Assembly: GCF_036250695.1 (NCBI RefSeq)
Contig: NZ_CP109427.1
Coordinates: forward strand, 5,890,001-5,954,000
Direction of reading: 5' to 3'
Source: Streptomyces sp. NBC_01497
GTDB lineage: Bacteria > Actinomycetota > Actinomycetes > Streptomycetales > Streptomycetaceae
DNA: 64,000 nt
The position numbers and the translations under genes were made by a program. Below are positions 1-8,760 of this stretch, one piece after another (position 1 is the first letter of the stretch; each line of letters starts with the position of its first letter). A model generated the notes under the pieces. The model saw only the letters and a program-made list of their open reading frames with translations. It was not told where the DNA came from and searched no databases.

Positions 1-273
1 CTGTTCTTCGCCTACATCTACGACCAGACGCCGGCGTTCGACCGTACGCACGCGACGGTGACCCTCTACCCGAGCAACGGCCCGCGCGTCGAGATCGAAC
101 TGGACGAGCGCGCGCCGGAAGCCAGGTCCTGCGCGGTGTTCTCGATGGAGAACGTGAAGGGCGACCTGCTCGTACGCCGCGAGGTCAAGTTCGTCTACGG
201 CTTCCAGGCCGAGCTGGACCGGCTGTACGGCTGGGGCCTGCAGTGGGGCCGGGGGTACAAGACGAAGGCCTGA
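1..273 (+). CDS. TerA-type tellurium resistance/stress protein, C-terminal part (5' end outside window)
   Basis: The reading frame is open from base 1, so only the last 90 residues are present. The visible part runs from FFAYIYDQTP through a stretch of beta strands to the tail YGWGLQWGRGYKTKA. This resembles the C-terminus of TerA, where an FAYIYEG-type strand is followed by an E-I-x-L segment, a Cys-containing strand and a terminal YGWGxxW motif. TerA belongs to the Ter stress-response proteins, cytosolic factors associated with tellurite, phage and metal stress. A TerD gene and a Ter-type biosynthetic operon follow within 3 kb, which supports the assignment. The N-terminal part cannot be assessed. 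Confidence 0.72.
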   Translation: MFFAYIYDQTPAFDRTHATVTLYPSNGPRVEIELDERAPEARSCAVFSMENVKGDLLVRREVKFVYGFQAELDRLYGWGLQWGRGYKTKA

Positions 274-678
274 GGCGTCGGACCCGGCGCAGGAGCGCCG
301 CGGCCGACCGGGGGAGGGACTCGGTCGCGCTGGGACCCGGTGCTGGGGGGCGAGATCATGGGGACCGGGGCCCGGAGCGGGGGTGGTTCCGGGGACCGGT
401 CCACCTGAGGGAGAGCGTGGTCACGGAGGGCGGTCGCCTCGCGGCGGAAGGCTCCGTGGGGCTTCAGCCGAACGATCTTCCCCACGGGCGAGGGGTGGAG
501 CCCGGGGACACTGTCCCCTCCGTGGCCACTCTCGCTCCAACACACCTGCCCGTCCCGGTGTTCCCGGGCCCCGCAGCAGCGCCGGACGGCTGCCCCGCAC
601 GCCTGCCGTGACACCGGCCCTCCCGACATCGCCGCCGGTCGCCGGGCATGGAAAACGCGCGAGGGGTACCCGGTCGTC
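274..678. other. Intergenic stretch without a supported gene
   Basis: This stretch separates the TerA-like gene from the DUF6480 gene. It is uniformly GC-rich. The frames crossing it are Arg/Pro/Gly-rich and resemble no family. I see no clear hairpin terminator or RNA gene. Confidence 0.5.
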
Positions 679-900
679 ATGAGAACCGCCAATCCGGATC
701 CCGATCCGCTCACCACCACCGGGCTCGAACCCGGGGGCGGGGTGCCGCCCGGTGAGACACCTCCCGCGGAGGGCAGCACCTCCGAGGCCGGACCCCGGCA
801 GGAGACGTCCCGGGGGTGGGCCGGGGTGCCCCTGACCCTGATCCTGGTGCTCGCCGGGGTGGTCGCGGCCTTCTTCCTGGCCTACGCCGTGGTCGTGTGA
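679..900 (+). CDS. DUF6480 family small membrane protein
   Basis: A 73-residue protein. Its N-terminal half is hydrophilic and Pro/Gly-rich, with the segment TTGLEPGGGVPPGETPPAEG, which I recognise as the signature of the actinobacterial DUF6480 family. Residues about 49-72 form one hydrophobic helix ending at the C-terminus, so it is probably a single-pass or tail-anchored membrane peptide. The function of the family is unknown. It stands alone between the TerA-like gene and the convergent TerD gene. The start was chosen because the N-terminus matches the family and lies at the first ATG of the frame. Confidence 0.8.
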   Translation: MRTANPDPDPLTTTGLEPGGGVPPGETPPAEGSTSEAGPRQETSRGWAGVPLTLILVLAGVVAAFFLAYAVVV

Positions 901-958
901 AGAGATCCCACCGCCGGGGCCGTTGACGGGCCGCCGACGGGGTGACGCCTTGGGCGGC

Positions 959-1825
959 CTAGGCGTCGCGCAGGAACTGCGGGCCCATCGGCGGGAGCCG
1001 GAAGGCCGGGTCCGGTGCGGGGGCCGCCGCAGCGGCGGGCTGGGGGTAGCCGTAGCCGTAGGGCGGGGGCGAGGCGGGCTGGGGATAACCGTAGGCGGGG
1101 TCCCCCGCGGGCACGGGCGGCGCCGCGTGCGGGTATCCGTAGGCCGGTGCGGGCGGCGCGAAGGGACTCGCCGGGCCGGCCGGCGACCCGTCGCCCGACG
1201 CGCCGGAGCCGCCGAGGTCGGCTCCGGCCGGACGGGCCGCGGCAGCGTGCGTCGCGTCCTCGTCGACGGCGCCTCCGGTGTCCGTCTCGTCCACGGAGAT
1301 GCCGAACGCCGTGGCGAGCCCGACCAGGCCGGTCGGGTACCCCTGGCCCACGGCGCGGAACTTCCAGCCGTCGCCCCGCCGGTAGAGCTCGCCGCAGATG
1401 ATGGCGGTCTCCTCGCCGGTCTCCGGGTGTACGTCGAAGAGCGCGACGGGATCGCCCTCGGGGTCCGCCGTGTCGTACAGCAGGATCCGCAGATCCCCTA
1501 CGTGGCCGAACGGTTCGCCGTCCGACGATGCGGCGAGTACGACCTGGTCGACCGACGGGTCCAGTGCGGCGAGGTCGGCCTCCACCGCGTCGGTCCAGCC
1601 GTCGGACCGCTGCTTCTTCGGCAGCCGCCGCACGACGCCCGAGGGATGGCGCGGCTGGTTGTAGAAGACGAAGTCCTCGTCGGACCGCACGCGTCCGTCA
1701 TGTCCCAGCAGCAGCGCCGACGCGTCCACGTCGGGGACCCCGGGGCCCGGGGTCCAGCGCAGCACGGCCCGTACGGCGCTCACGTCGAGCGGGACGTTGG
1801 AACCCTTCAGCATCGCGTGCGTCAT
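959..1825 (-). CDS. TerD family protein with Pro/Gly/Tyr-rich tail
   Basis: A 288-residue protein. Residues 1 to about 175 form a complete TerD domain: it begins [13 protein letters not shown] and contains the motifs [43 protein letters not shown] and a final GLATAFGI segment. TerD domains bind calcium and act in tellurite and general stress response. The last 110 residues are low-complexity, rich in Pro, Gly, Ala and Tyr (repeats of PYGYGYPQP type), as in other streptomycete TerD proteins with disordered tails. ATG start 1825 is preferred to the ATG 9 bases upstream because the family begins MTHAM and a GGCAGG sequence precedes it. It is divergent from the CitE-like/phosphoribosyltransferase operon, so the two may share regulation. 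Confidence 0.9.
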   Translation of the reverse strand: MTHAMLKGSNVPLDVSAVRAVLRWTPGPGVPDVDASALLLGHDGRVRSDEDFVFYNQPRHPSGVVRRLPKKQRSDGWTDAVEADLAALDPSVDQVVLAASSDGEPFGHVGDLRILLYDTADPEGDPVALFDVHPETGEETAIICGELYRRGDGWKFRAVGQGYPTGLVGLATAFGISVDETDTGGAVDEDATHAAAARPAGADLGGSGASGDGSPAGPASPFAPPAPAYGYPHAAPPVPAGDPAYGYPQPASPPPYGYGYPQPAAAAAPAPDPAFRLPPMGPQFLRDA

Positions 1826-2189
1826 GCGGGCCATCCTGCCTTCCCGGGCCGGAGCGGGACAACGCGGCGTCTGGAGAGCGCGGATCCGCGCGGTCCGCCC
1901 ACGAGGTGCGCACAGTCCGGCCACGGATCGCGTACGGATCCCCTACGGCCCGCACGCGGGCGGCAGCGGCCGGGGCGGGGCGGCGAGGCGTGACCGGAGC
2001 GAGGCGGGGAAGCCGTCGGGGACCGGTGGGGGAGCGGACCTGGTGCGCGCGGGCAACGGCCGGGCGCCGTGAGACGGCAACCAGGATTTCACGAGCGGAG
2101 GGAACCGACGACATGGATTCATACGTACTATTACCGGCCATGTGAACGAATGGCGTGATCGGCGCTACAGGTAGTACGGGGGATAACGG
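1826..2189. other. Divergent promoter region between TerD and the Ter biosynthetic operon
   Basis: This 364-base gap separates two divergent transcription units and must hold both promoters. A less GC-rich patch around 2110-2150 (gattcatacgtactattacc) is the most promoter-like segment. A run GGGGG at about 2179-2183 serves as ribosome binding site for the downstream ATG at 2190. I cannot define operators. Confidence 0.4.
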
Positions 2190-3353
2190 ATGCGGCATTT
2201 CGGGCATATTCCGCCGGAGGACCGGCAGCGGCTGTTCCACCGGCAGCCCGTGGAGTTCACCGGCGACGCGCCCGCCCGGCTGCTCTCGGCGGCCCTGGGC
2301 GCCACGCTCTACAGCCCCGCGACCAGGCCGCGCCTCGCGGACGACATCGTCAAGCAGACCGGCCTCGGGGTCCGCTCGATGGTGCTGTGCCTGGAGGACT
2401 CGATCGGCGACGGCGAGGTGGCCGTCGGCGAGGCCAACCTCGTGACGCAGCTCGGCGAGCTGGACACGCGGGACGTCGAGACCCCGCTGCTGTTCATCCG
2501 CGTCCGGGAGGCCGCGCAGATCACGGATCTCGTGCGCCGGCTCGGTCCCGCCGTGCGGCTGCTGTCCGGGTTCGTGCTGCCGAAGTTCACCTACGAGCGG
2601 GGCGAACCGTTCCTGGAGGCGCTGGTCGCCGCCGAGAGCGCGTCCGGACGGCGCCTCTTCGCGATGCCCGTCCTGGAGTCGCCCGAACTGCTGCACCTGG
2701 AGACGAGGGCCGGCACGCTCGCCGACATCGCGGCCGTCGTCGACAAGTACCGCTCCCGCGTGCTGGCGCTGCGACTGGGCGTGACGGACTTCTGCTCGGC
2801 GTACGGGCTGCGGCGCGCCGCCGACACGACGGCGTACGACGTGCAGGTCATCGCCCATGTCATCGCCGACGTCGTGAACGTGCTGGGCCGGGCGGACCGC
2901 AGCGGCTTCACCATCACCGGGCCGGTCTGGGAGTACTTCCGGCTGCAGGAGCGCATGTTCAAGCCACAGCTGCGCAGCAGCCCCTTCCTGGAGGGGCGCG
3001 CGGAGTCGCTTCGTACGACACTGATCGAGCACGACCTCGACGGGCTGCTGCGGGAGATCGAACTGGACCGGGCCAACGGGCTGCTCGGCAAGACGTGTAT
3101 CCATCCGTCGCACGTGATCCCGGTGCACGCGCTGTCGGTGGTCAGTCACGAGGAGTACATGGACGCGCGGGACATCCTGCGGCCGGAGCGCGGTGACGGC
3201 GGAGTGCTGCGTTCCGCCTACACGAACAAGATGAACGAGGTGAAGCCGCACCGGGCGTGGGCCGAGCGGACGCTGCTGCGGGCCGAGGCCTTCGGCGTGG
3301 CCCGCGAGGACATCGGTTTCGTCGAACTGCTCGCGGCGGGGCTCGGCCGGTGA
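2190..3353 (+). CDS. HpcH/HpaI (CitE-like) aldolase/lyase of the Ter biosynthetic module
   Basis: A 387-residue protein related to the CitE/HpcH C-C lyases (TIM barrel). The segment MVLCLEDSIGDGEV (residues about 64-77) carries the acidic residues expected near the metal/substrate site. FVLPKFTY and a later GLLGKTCIHPSHV segment also match the CitE-like fold, whose members bind Mg2+ and cleave or form a C-C bond next to a carboxylate. It is the first gene of a coupled operon with the phosphoribosyltransferase fusion and the HAD phosphatase, the set described for Ter-linked metabolite synthesis. Its stop overlaps a GTG of the next frame. The exact substrate is unknown. Confidence 0.82.
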   Translation: MRHFGHIPPEDRQRLFHRQPVEFTGDAPARLLSAALGATLYSPATRPRLADDIVKQTGLGVRSMVLCLEDSIGDGEVAVGEANLVTQLGELDTRDVETPLLFIRVREAAQITDLVRRLGPAVRLLSGFVLPKFTYERGEPFLEALVAAESASGRRLFAMPVLESPELLHLETRAGTLADIAAVVDKYRSRVLALRLGVTDFCSAYGLRRAADTTAYDVQVIAHVIADVVNVLGRADRSGFTITGPVWEYFRLQERMFKPQLRSSPFLEGRAESLRTTLIEHDLDGLLREIELDRANGLLGKTCIHPSHVIPVHALSVVSHEEYMDARDILRPERGDGGVLRSAYTNKMNEVKPHRAWAERTLLRAEAFGVAREDIGFVELLAAGLGR

Positions 3354-3373
3354 CGGCGGTACAGGAGGAGCCG

Positions 3374-5974
3374 ATGGGGCGCGGCGACGACCGCCCGGCG
3401 ACGACCGGCCCCTGGTCGGGGACCTGGGTGTCCGACCGGCTCGGCGTGGCGCTCGACGGCGGCCCGGATCTGCCGGGCCTGCTCGGGCTGGCGCTGCGCG
3501 ACAACCCCAAGCGCGCCCACCTGCTGGTCTCGAACGTACTCGGCAAGCACGTGCCGCAGAGCCCCGCCGTCGTGCACGGCACCGGTGTACGGCTCGGCGA
3601 GCGGGTGCGGGAACTGCTGGGCGACGCCGCGACCCGGCGGGCGGTGATCCTCGGGTACGCGGAGACGGCGACCGGTCTCGGCCACAGCGTCGCCGACGGC
3701 GTACGCGACGCCCCCTACCTGCACTCGACGCGACGGCCCGTGGCGGGCGTGGCACGAGCGGGCGGCTTCGAGGAGTCCCACTCGCACGCCACCTCCCACC
3801 TGCTGCTGCCGGAGGACCCCGCGCTGCTCGCGGGCGACGGGCCACTGGTACTGGTCGACGACGAGTTCTCCACCGGCAACACCGTGCTGAACACCATCCG
3901 CGCGCTCCACGTCCGCTATCCGCGCCCCTGGTACGTGATCGTGGCGCTGGTCGACATGCGCTCACCCGAGGACCGGGGCCGGCTCACCGCCTTCGCGGAG
4001 GAGATCGGGGCACGGGTCGACCTCGTGACCCTGGCGTCGGGCACGGTACGGCTCCCCGACGGCGTGCTCCGGCGGGGCCGGGAGCTGGTGGCGGCGCACG
4101 AGGGCGCGCAGACGCCGCCCTACGCGGCGCTCGCCTCGGCGCCCGCGCCCCGGGCCGCCGTACTCACCCGCGTGAGCCTTCACTGGCCGGACGGGCTGCC
4201 GGACGGTGGACGGCACGGTTTCGTCCCCGCCCACCGCCGGGTGCTGGACGCGGCGCTGCCCGGCATGGCGGCGAGGGTCGCGAGGGCCCTGCCGGAGGGG
4301 GCCCGGCGCGTGCTGGTGCTCGGTTTCGAGGAGCTGATGTACGCGCCGCTGCGGATCGCGGAACACCTGGAGACGGCGCTCGGCGCACCCGGCGCGGGCG
4401 GCCAGGCACGTGCCGCGGCCCCGGGGGCGCGGCCGCGTACAGTCACCGTGCCGGGCGTCGAGGTGCGGTACTCGACGACGACTCGCTCACCGGTGCTCGC
4501 GGTCGACGACCCCGGTTACGCGATACGCAGCAGGCTCGCGTTCCCCGCCCACGACACGCCGGCCTTCCCGGCCGGGTCGGCGGACGCGACGGGCCGCCGG
4601 TACGCCTACAACGTGGCCGGTGGCGGATTCGACGCCGCCGTCCTGGTGGTGGACTCGGCGGGCGACACGCCCGCACTGAGCGCGCCGGGCGGGCTGCTGG
4701 CGCAACTCGCGGCCCACGTGGACCGGGTGGTGGTGGCCGTGATCCCCACCTACGTACCGGAGCGAGCCGCGCAGTCGGGCTCACCGGCACCATCCGAAGA
4801 ACCAGAGCGACCAGAGCGTCAGGACACGACCATGCTGCCCGAGCCACTGCGTGGCCCCGCCTTCTCCTCCTACGCGCCCCACGAGGTGGGCTGGCTCCTC
4901 CAGGACCTGTCGGACGTGGAGCTGGAGGCCCCCACGGAGGAGCGCGAGGAGGCCATCCAGAGCGGCGGCGCGCACTACGCCGAGTCGCTGCCGGTCGAGT
5001 ACCAGCCGAGCGCCGCGTACCAGGAGCTGTTCCGGTCGGCGCTCGACACGTCCGCGGCGCGCATCGCGCGGGCCGTCGGCGCCGTCACCGAGACCGTCCT
5101 CGCCGAACGCTCGCCCCGCCCGGTGCTGGTCTCACTGGCGCGGGCCGGCACACCGGTGGGGGTGCTCATGCGCCGCTGGGCCGCGTACCGGCACGGTGTG
5201 GACCTGCCGCACTACGCGGTGTCGATCGTGCGGGGCCGCGGCATCGACACCGCGGCCATGCGGTGGCTCGCCGCGCACCACGACCCGGCGGACGTGGTGT
5301 TCGTGGACGGCTGGACGGGCAAGGGCGCCATCACTCGCGAACTGGCCGCCGCGACAGCGGAGTTCGACGGATTCAACCCGGAGATGGCGGTGCTCGCCGA
5401 CCCGGGTGGCTGCGTGCGGACCTACGGCACGCGTGAGGACTTCCTGATCCCGTCCGCCTGCCTCAACTCGACGGTGTCCGGGCTTATCTCACGGACCGTT
5501 CTGCGGGCCGACCTGGTGGGGCCGGACGATTTCCACGGCGCGAAGTTCTACCGTTCCCTCGCGGAGGCGGACGTGTCCGCACTGTTCCTGGACTCCGTGT
5601 CCGCGCACTTCGGCGCGGTCGCCGAAACCGTCGACGCGGACGTCAAGGGGCTGCTGGCGGCGGACCGTTCACCGACCTGGGCGGGCTGGGCCGCCGTCGA
5701 GCGGATCAGCGAGGAGTACGGCATCCACGACGTGAACCTCGTCAAGCCCGGCGTCGGCGAGACGACACGTGTCCTGCTGCGGCGCGTCCCCTGGAAGATC
5801 CTCGCCAAGCGCGGCGCGGGCGCCGACCTCGACCATGTCCGGCTGCTCGCGCGCCAGCGCGGTGTGCCGGTCGAGGAGGTCGACGAACTCCCCTACACCT
5901 GCGTGGGATTGATTCACCCCCAGTTCACCCGTGGGGCGACGGGCGCGGACGGCAGGGCGGTGTCGGGGCAGTGA
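3374..5974 (+). CDS. PRTase_2-TRSP-PRTase_1-PELOTA_1 fusion protein
   Basis: An 866-residue protein joining two phosphoribosyltransferase modules. The first PRTase domain (about 1-290) has the PRPP-binding motif VLVDDEFSTGNT at residues about 158-170. It is followed by a TRSP domain, with its name-giving T-R-S-P at about 369-372 and a later RYAYNVAGGGFDAAVLV segment. A charged Pro/Glu linker (about 470-490) leads into a second PRTase with motif VFVDGWTGKG near 642-651. The C-terminal 90 residues (NLVKPGVGETTRVLLRR...) look like a PELOTA-type RNA-binding domain. Start ATG 3374 is chosen for a well-spaced AGGAGG just upstream; GTG 3350, overlapping the previous stop, is an alternative. Its last codons overlap the HAD gene (GTGA). 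The role is inferred: ribosyl transfer in synthesis of a nucleoside-like compound. Confidence 0.85.
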   Translation: MGRGDDRPATTGPWSGTWVSDRLGVALDGGPDLPGLLGLALRDNPKRAHLLVSNVLGKHVPQSPAVVHGTGVRLGERVRELLGDAATRRAVILGYAETATGLGHSVADGVRDAPYLHSTRRPVAGVARAGGFEESHSHATSHLLLPEDPALLAGDGPLVLVDDEFSTGNTVLNTIRALHVRYPRPWYVIVALVDMRSPEDRGRLTAFAEEIGARVDLVTLASGTVRLPDGVLRRGRELVAAHEGAQTPPYAALASAPAPRAAVLTRVSLHWPDGLPDGGRHGFVPAHRRVLDAALPGMAARVARALPEGARRVLVLGFEELMYAPLRIAEHLETALGAPGAGGQARAAAPGARPRTVTVPGVEVRYSTTTRSPVLAVDDPGYAIRSRLAFPAHDTPAFPAGSADATGRRYAYNVAGGGFDAAVLVVDSAGDTPALSAPGGLLAQLAAHVDRVVVAVIPTYVPERAAQSGSPAPSEEPERPERQDTTMLPEPLRGPAFSSYAPHEVGWLLQDLSDVELEAPTEEREEAIQSGGAHYAESLPVEYQPSAAYQELFRSALDTSAARIARAVGAVTETVLAERSPRPVLVSLARAGTPVGVLMRRWAAYRHGVDLPHYAVSIVRGRGIDTAAMRWLAAHHDPADVVFVDGWTGKGAITRELAAATAEFDGFNPEMAVLADPGGCVRTYGTREDFLIPSACLNSTVSGLISRTVLRADLVGPDDFHGAKFYRSLAEADVSALFLDSVSAHFGAVAETVDADVKGLLAADRSPTWAGWAAVERISEEYGIHDVNLVKPGVGETTRVLLRRVPWKILAKRGAGADLDHVRLLARQRGVPVEEVDELPYTCVGLIHPQFTRGATGADGRAVSGQ

Positions 5975-6804
5975 CCGGCCGACGTGTGCTGGTCGCCAGC
6001 GACCTGGATCGCACTCTTGTCTATTCCGCCGCCGCACTGGACCTGAGCATGCCGGACGCGGCGGCGCCCCGGCTGTTGTGCGTGGAGGTCTACGGGGGCA
6101 AGCCGCTCTCGTACCTCACCGAGACGGCGGCCGCGCTGCTGGACGCCGTCGCCCGCGCCACGGTCTTCGTGCCGACGACCACCCGCACACGCGAACAGTA
6201 CGCGCGGATCCATCTGCCGTGCCCGCCGCCGGAGTTCGCGATCTGCGCCAACGGCGGCCACATCCTGGTGAACGGTGTGTCCGACCCTGCCTGGCAGGCC
6301 CGGGTCACGGCGCGGCTCGCCGAGGAGACCGCACCGCTGGCCGAGGTGAGTGAGCGGCTGGTGGCATCGGCGGACCCCGCGTGGCTGCTCAAGGGGCGTG
6401 TGGCGGAGGACCTGTTCGCGTACGCGGTGGTCAACAGAACGCTGCTACCCGGAGGTTGGCTGGAGGAGCTGACCGAGTGGGCCGACGGGCGCGGCTGGAC
6501 GGTCTCCCTCCAGGGCCGCAAGGTGTACGTGGTGCCCCGGCCCCTGACCAAGAGCGCGGCGCTGGCGGAGGTGGCACGGCGCGCGGGAGCGGACCTCACT
6601 CTGGCGGCCGGCGACTCCCTCCTGGACGCCGACCTGCTGACGGCGGCGGACCGTTCCTGGCGGCCCGGCCACGGGGAACTGGCCGACGCGGGCTGGACGG
6701 CGCCCGGTGTCACGGCGCTCGGGACGGCCGGGGTGCTCGCGGGGGAGGAGATCCTGCGGGCGTTCCTGGCCGAGACCGCGCTCCTCGCGGAGGCCGCGTC
6801 CTGA
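5971..6804 (+). CDS. HAD superfamily (Cof-like) phosphatase of the Ter module
   Basis: A 277-residue HAD hydrolase. Motif I is SDLDRTL, with the nucleophile and acid at D11 and D13. A conserved Lys lies in the RPLTKSAAL region. Motif III/IV is AAGDSLLDADLL near residues 206-217. The large insertion between motifs I and III (residues about 85-180) fits a C2-type cap as in Cof and sucrose-phosphatase-like enzymes. The GTG start overlaps the stop of the PRTase fusion by four bases, indicating translational coupling. In Ter biosynthetic clusters a HAD phosphatase accompanies the PRTases and probably removes a phosphate from the ribosylated product. The substrate is not known. Confidence 0.88.
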   Translation: MTGRRVLVASDLDRTLVYSAAALDLSMPDAAAPRLLCVEVYGGKPLSYLTETAAALLDAVARATVFVPTTTRTREQYARIHLPCPPPEFAICANGGHILVNGVSDPAWQARVTARLAEETAPLAEVSERLVASADPAWLLKGRVAEDLFAYAVVNRTLLPGGWLEELTEWADGRGWTVSLQGRKVYVVPRPLTKSAALAEVARRAGADLTLAAGDSLLDADLLTAADRSWRPGHGELADAGWTAPGVTALGTAGVLAGEEILRAFLAETALLAEAAS

Positions 6805-7065
6805 GCGGACGCGTGCTTGTGCGCGGGGGCCGGGCGGGAGATACGGGGACGGGCCGGGCGGGGGGTACGGAGACGGGCCCGGCCCGTCTCGGCGGGGCCC
6901 TGAACGGCACCGCCCGTAGCGCGGCCGGGGGGCGGACGCATAGCCTGCCCTTGCCGGCGCGTCCGGACCGGAAGCCCCCGTTCCGGGGAGCCGGCGACGG
7001 GCCGGTCGACGGATCGCCCCCAGCTCCGGCCAGCCCGTACCTCCTACCGCGACCCCCAGGAAAAC

Positions 7066-8313
7066 ATGACCGTGCCGCACGCCTCCGCCCTCTTCGACGC
7101 CGTCGACCCCGCCGTGCTCCGGCGCCGCCACAACACCAAGTGGTTCGGCGCGCCCGAGGACGTCCTCGCGCTGTCCGTCGCCGAGACCGACTTCGCCCCG
7201 GCCCCGCCCGTCATGGAGGCGCTGGAAAGAGCGCTCGCCGACGGTGACCTCGGCTACGCCCCGCCCGACGCGATCGGCCTGCCCGCGGCTTTCGCCGCGT
7301 TCGCGGGCCGGCAGTGGGGCTGGCACCCGGACCCGGCCGCGTTCGTGCCGGTGTCCGAGGTGATGGTCGGGGTGGTGGAGGCCCTGCGTGTCCTGACCGC
7401 GCCCGGTGACCGGGTGGTCGTGGAGACGCCCGCGTACGGCCCGTACTTCCGGGTCATGCGCGAGACGGGCCGCACGCTCGTCCCCGTACCCCTGCTGCAC
7501 ACCGCCGACGGCCGGCGCCGGGACATCGAAGGACTGCGCCGGGCGTTCGAGCAGGGCGCCACGGCGATGCTGCTGTGCCACCCGCACAACCCGACCGGGC
7601 ACCTCGCCGACCGGGCGGAACTGGCGGCGGTCGCCGAGGCCGCGGCCGAGTACGGAGTCGCCGTCATAGCGGACGAGATCTGGGCGCCGCTGGTGCTGGA
7701 CGACGCCCCCGCGGCAGGAGACGGCACCGATAACGGCGGGAGGGACAGCGGTGGCGACGGCGGCGGCTCGGCCTTCGTGCCGTACGCGACCGTGCCCCAG
7801 GGCCCCGGGGCCCGCACGGTCGTCCTGACCTCGGCGTCCAAGGCGTACAACATCCCCGGCCTCAAATGCGCCCTGATGCTCCCCGTCACGGACGGGGCCG
7901 CCGCCGCGCTCGGCGGGCTGCCGGAACTGCTGCCCTACCGGATATCGCTGCTCGGGGTGCTCGCCGCGCAGGCGGCGTTCGCACAGGGCGACGCGTGGCT
8001 CGCCGGCCTGCGCGGATATCTGCGCTCCAACCGCGACCTGCTGACCCGGCTGCTCGCGGAGCACGTGCCGGACGCGGGGGCGCGCCCCGGCTACGTACCG
8101 CCGGCCGCGACGTACCTCTCCTGGATCGATCTGCGGTCCGTGGTGCCGGACGGTGTTCCGGTCGCCGCGTACGTGGAGGAACGCTCCCGGGTACGGCTCT
8201 CGGACGGCGAGGAGTACGGCGCGCCGGGCTGGGCGCGGCTCAACTTCGGCACGAGCGCCGCGCTGCTTGAGGAATCGGTGCGCCGGATGGGCACGCTCCG
8301 AGACGGGCTCTGA
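7066..8313 (+). CDS. MalY/PatB-type PLP-dependent aminotransferase or C-S lyase
   Basis: A 415-residue fold-type I PLP enzyme. It has the N-terminal RRHNTKWFGAP and SVAETDFAPAPPV segments of the MalY/PatB family, the CHPHNPTG motif, the cofactor-binding aspartate in ADEIW (D203) and the Schiff-base lysine in SASKAYNIPGLKCA (K259). Family members are cystathionine beta-lyases or aminotransferases acting in the cytosol with PLP. A roughly 20-residue Gly/Asp-rich insertion (around 222-242) lies in a surface loop after the ADEIW strand and is not typical of the family. The gene stands alone; a hairpin follows before the convergent zinc-ribbon gene. Confidence 0.88.
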   Translation: MTVPHASALFDAVDPAVLRRRHNTKWFGAPEDVLALSVAETDFAPAPPVMEALERALADGDLGYAPPDAIGLPAAFAAFAGRQWGWHPDPAAFVPVSEVMVGVVEALRVLTAPGDRVVVETPAYGPYFRVMRETGRTLVPVPLLHTADGRRRDIEGLRRAFEQGATAMLLCHPHNPTGHLADRAELAAVAEAAAEYGVAVIADEIWAPLVLDDAPAAGDGTDNGGRDSGGDGGGSAFVPYATVPQGPGARTVVLTSASKAYNIPGLKCALMLPVTDGAAAALGGLPELLPYRISLLGVLAAQAAFAQGDAWLAGLRGYLRSNRDLLTRLLAEHVPDAGARPGYVPPAATYLSWIDLRSVVPDGVPVAAYVEERSRVRLSDGEEYGAPGWARLNFGTSAALLEESVRRMGTLRDGL

Positions 8314-8321
8314 GACGTGGG

Positions 8322-8363
8322 GGCCCCGGACACCGGGCCACGCGGCTCCGGTTGTCCGGGGCC
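8322..8363. terminator. Bidirectional hairpin between convergent genes
   Basis: The 11-base arm GGCCCCGGACA (8322-8332) is exactly complementary to TGTCCGGGGCC (8353-8363), with a 20-base loop. It lies just after the aminotransferase stop and beyond the end of the convergent FmdB-like gene, a usual place for a shared terminator. Confidence 0.55.
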
Positions 8364-8432
8364 GCCCGGCGCGGGGATCCGGGGCCGCGTGGCGGGTGGG
8401 GGCGGGGCCGCCGGCGCGCAGAGGCCCGGGTC

Positions 8433-8651
8433 TCAGCCGCAGCCGCAGGCACCACCGCAACAGCCGCCCCCGCCGCCCGCGGCGGGCGCGCCGCCACCCT
8501 GGGCCGCACCGCCCACGGAGACGGTCGAGAGCAGCTTGACGGTGTCGCCGTGCCCGGCGGGGCAGGGCGCGGGGGCAGCGGACTGGGCCATCGGCCGCCG
8601 GAGTTCGAACGTGGCGCCGCAGGTGCGGCAGCGGTACTCGTAACGAGGCAT
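8433..8651 (-). CDS. FmdB family zinc ribbon protein
   Basis: A 72-residue protein starting MPRYEYRCRTCG, the hallmark of the FmdB/CxxC_CXXC_SSSS zinc-ribbon family. One knuckle is C8-x2-C11; the second is atypical, C30-P-A-G-H34, where many members have CxxC. The C-terminal 25 residues are Gly/Ala-rich and end in CCGGACGCG. These proteins are small regulators or accessory factors of unknown precise function. ATG 8651 is chosen because the family begins exactly MPxYEYxC; the open frame extends upstream but only into an Arg-rich segment without family similarity. Confidence 0.88.
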   Translation of the reverse strand: MPRYEYRCRTCGATFELRRPMAQSAAPAPCPAGHGDTVKLLSTVSVGGAAQGGGAPAAGGGGGCCGGACGCG

Positions 8652-8760
8652 GGGCCGAGCGTATCCGGTACCGCGCCCCCGCGACCGGGTCCGGGCCCGG
8701 CCGCGCGGATCTCGCACCGCCCGCCTGCGCGAGGCGGACGGGAGGAACCCCGCCGAGGAC

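Noticed and set aside
1698..3965. Very long minus-strand open frame opposite the lyase and PRTase genes
   Set aside because: It is the GC-rich shadow of the plus-strand operon: composition is Arg/Ala/Pro-rich, there is no domain, and it overlaps well supported genes.
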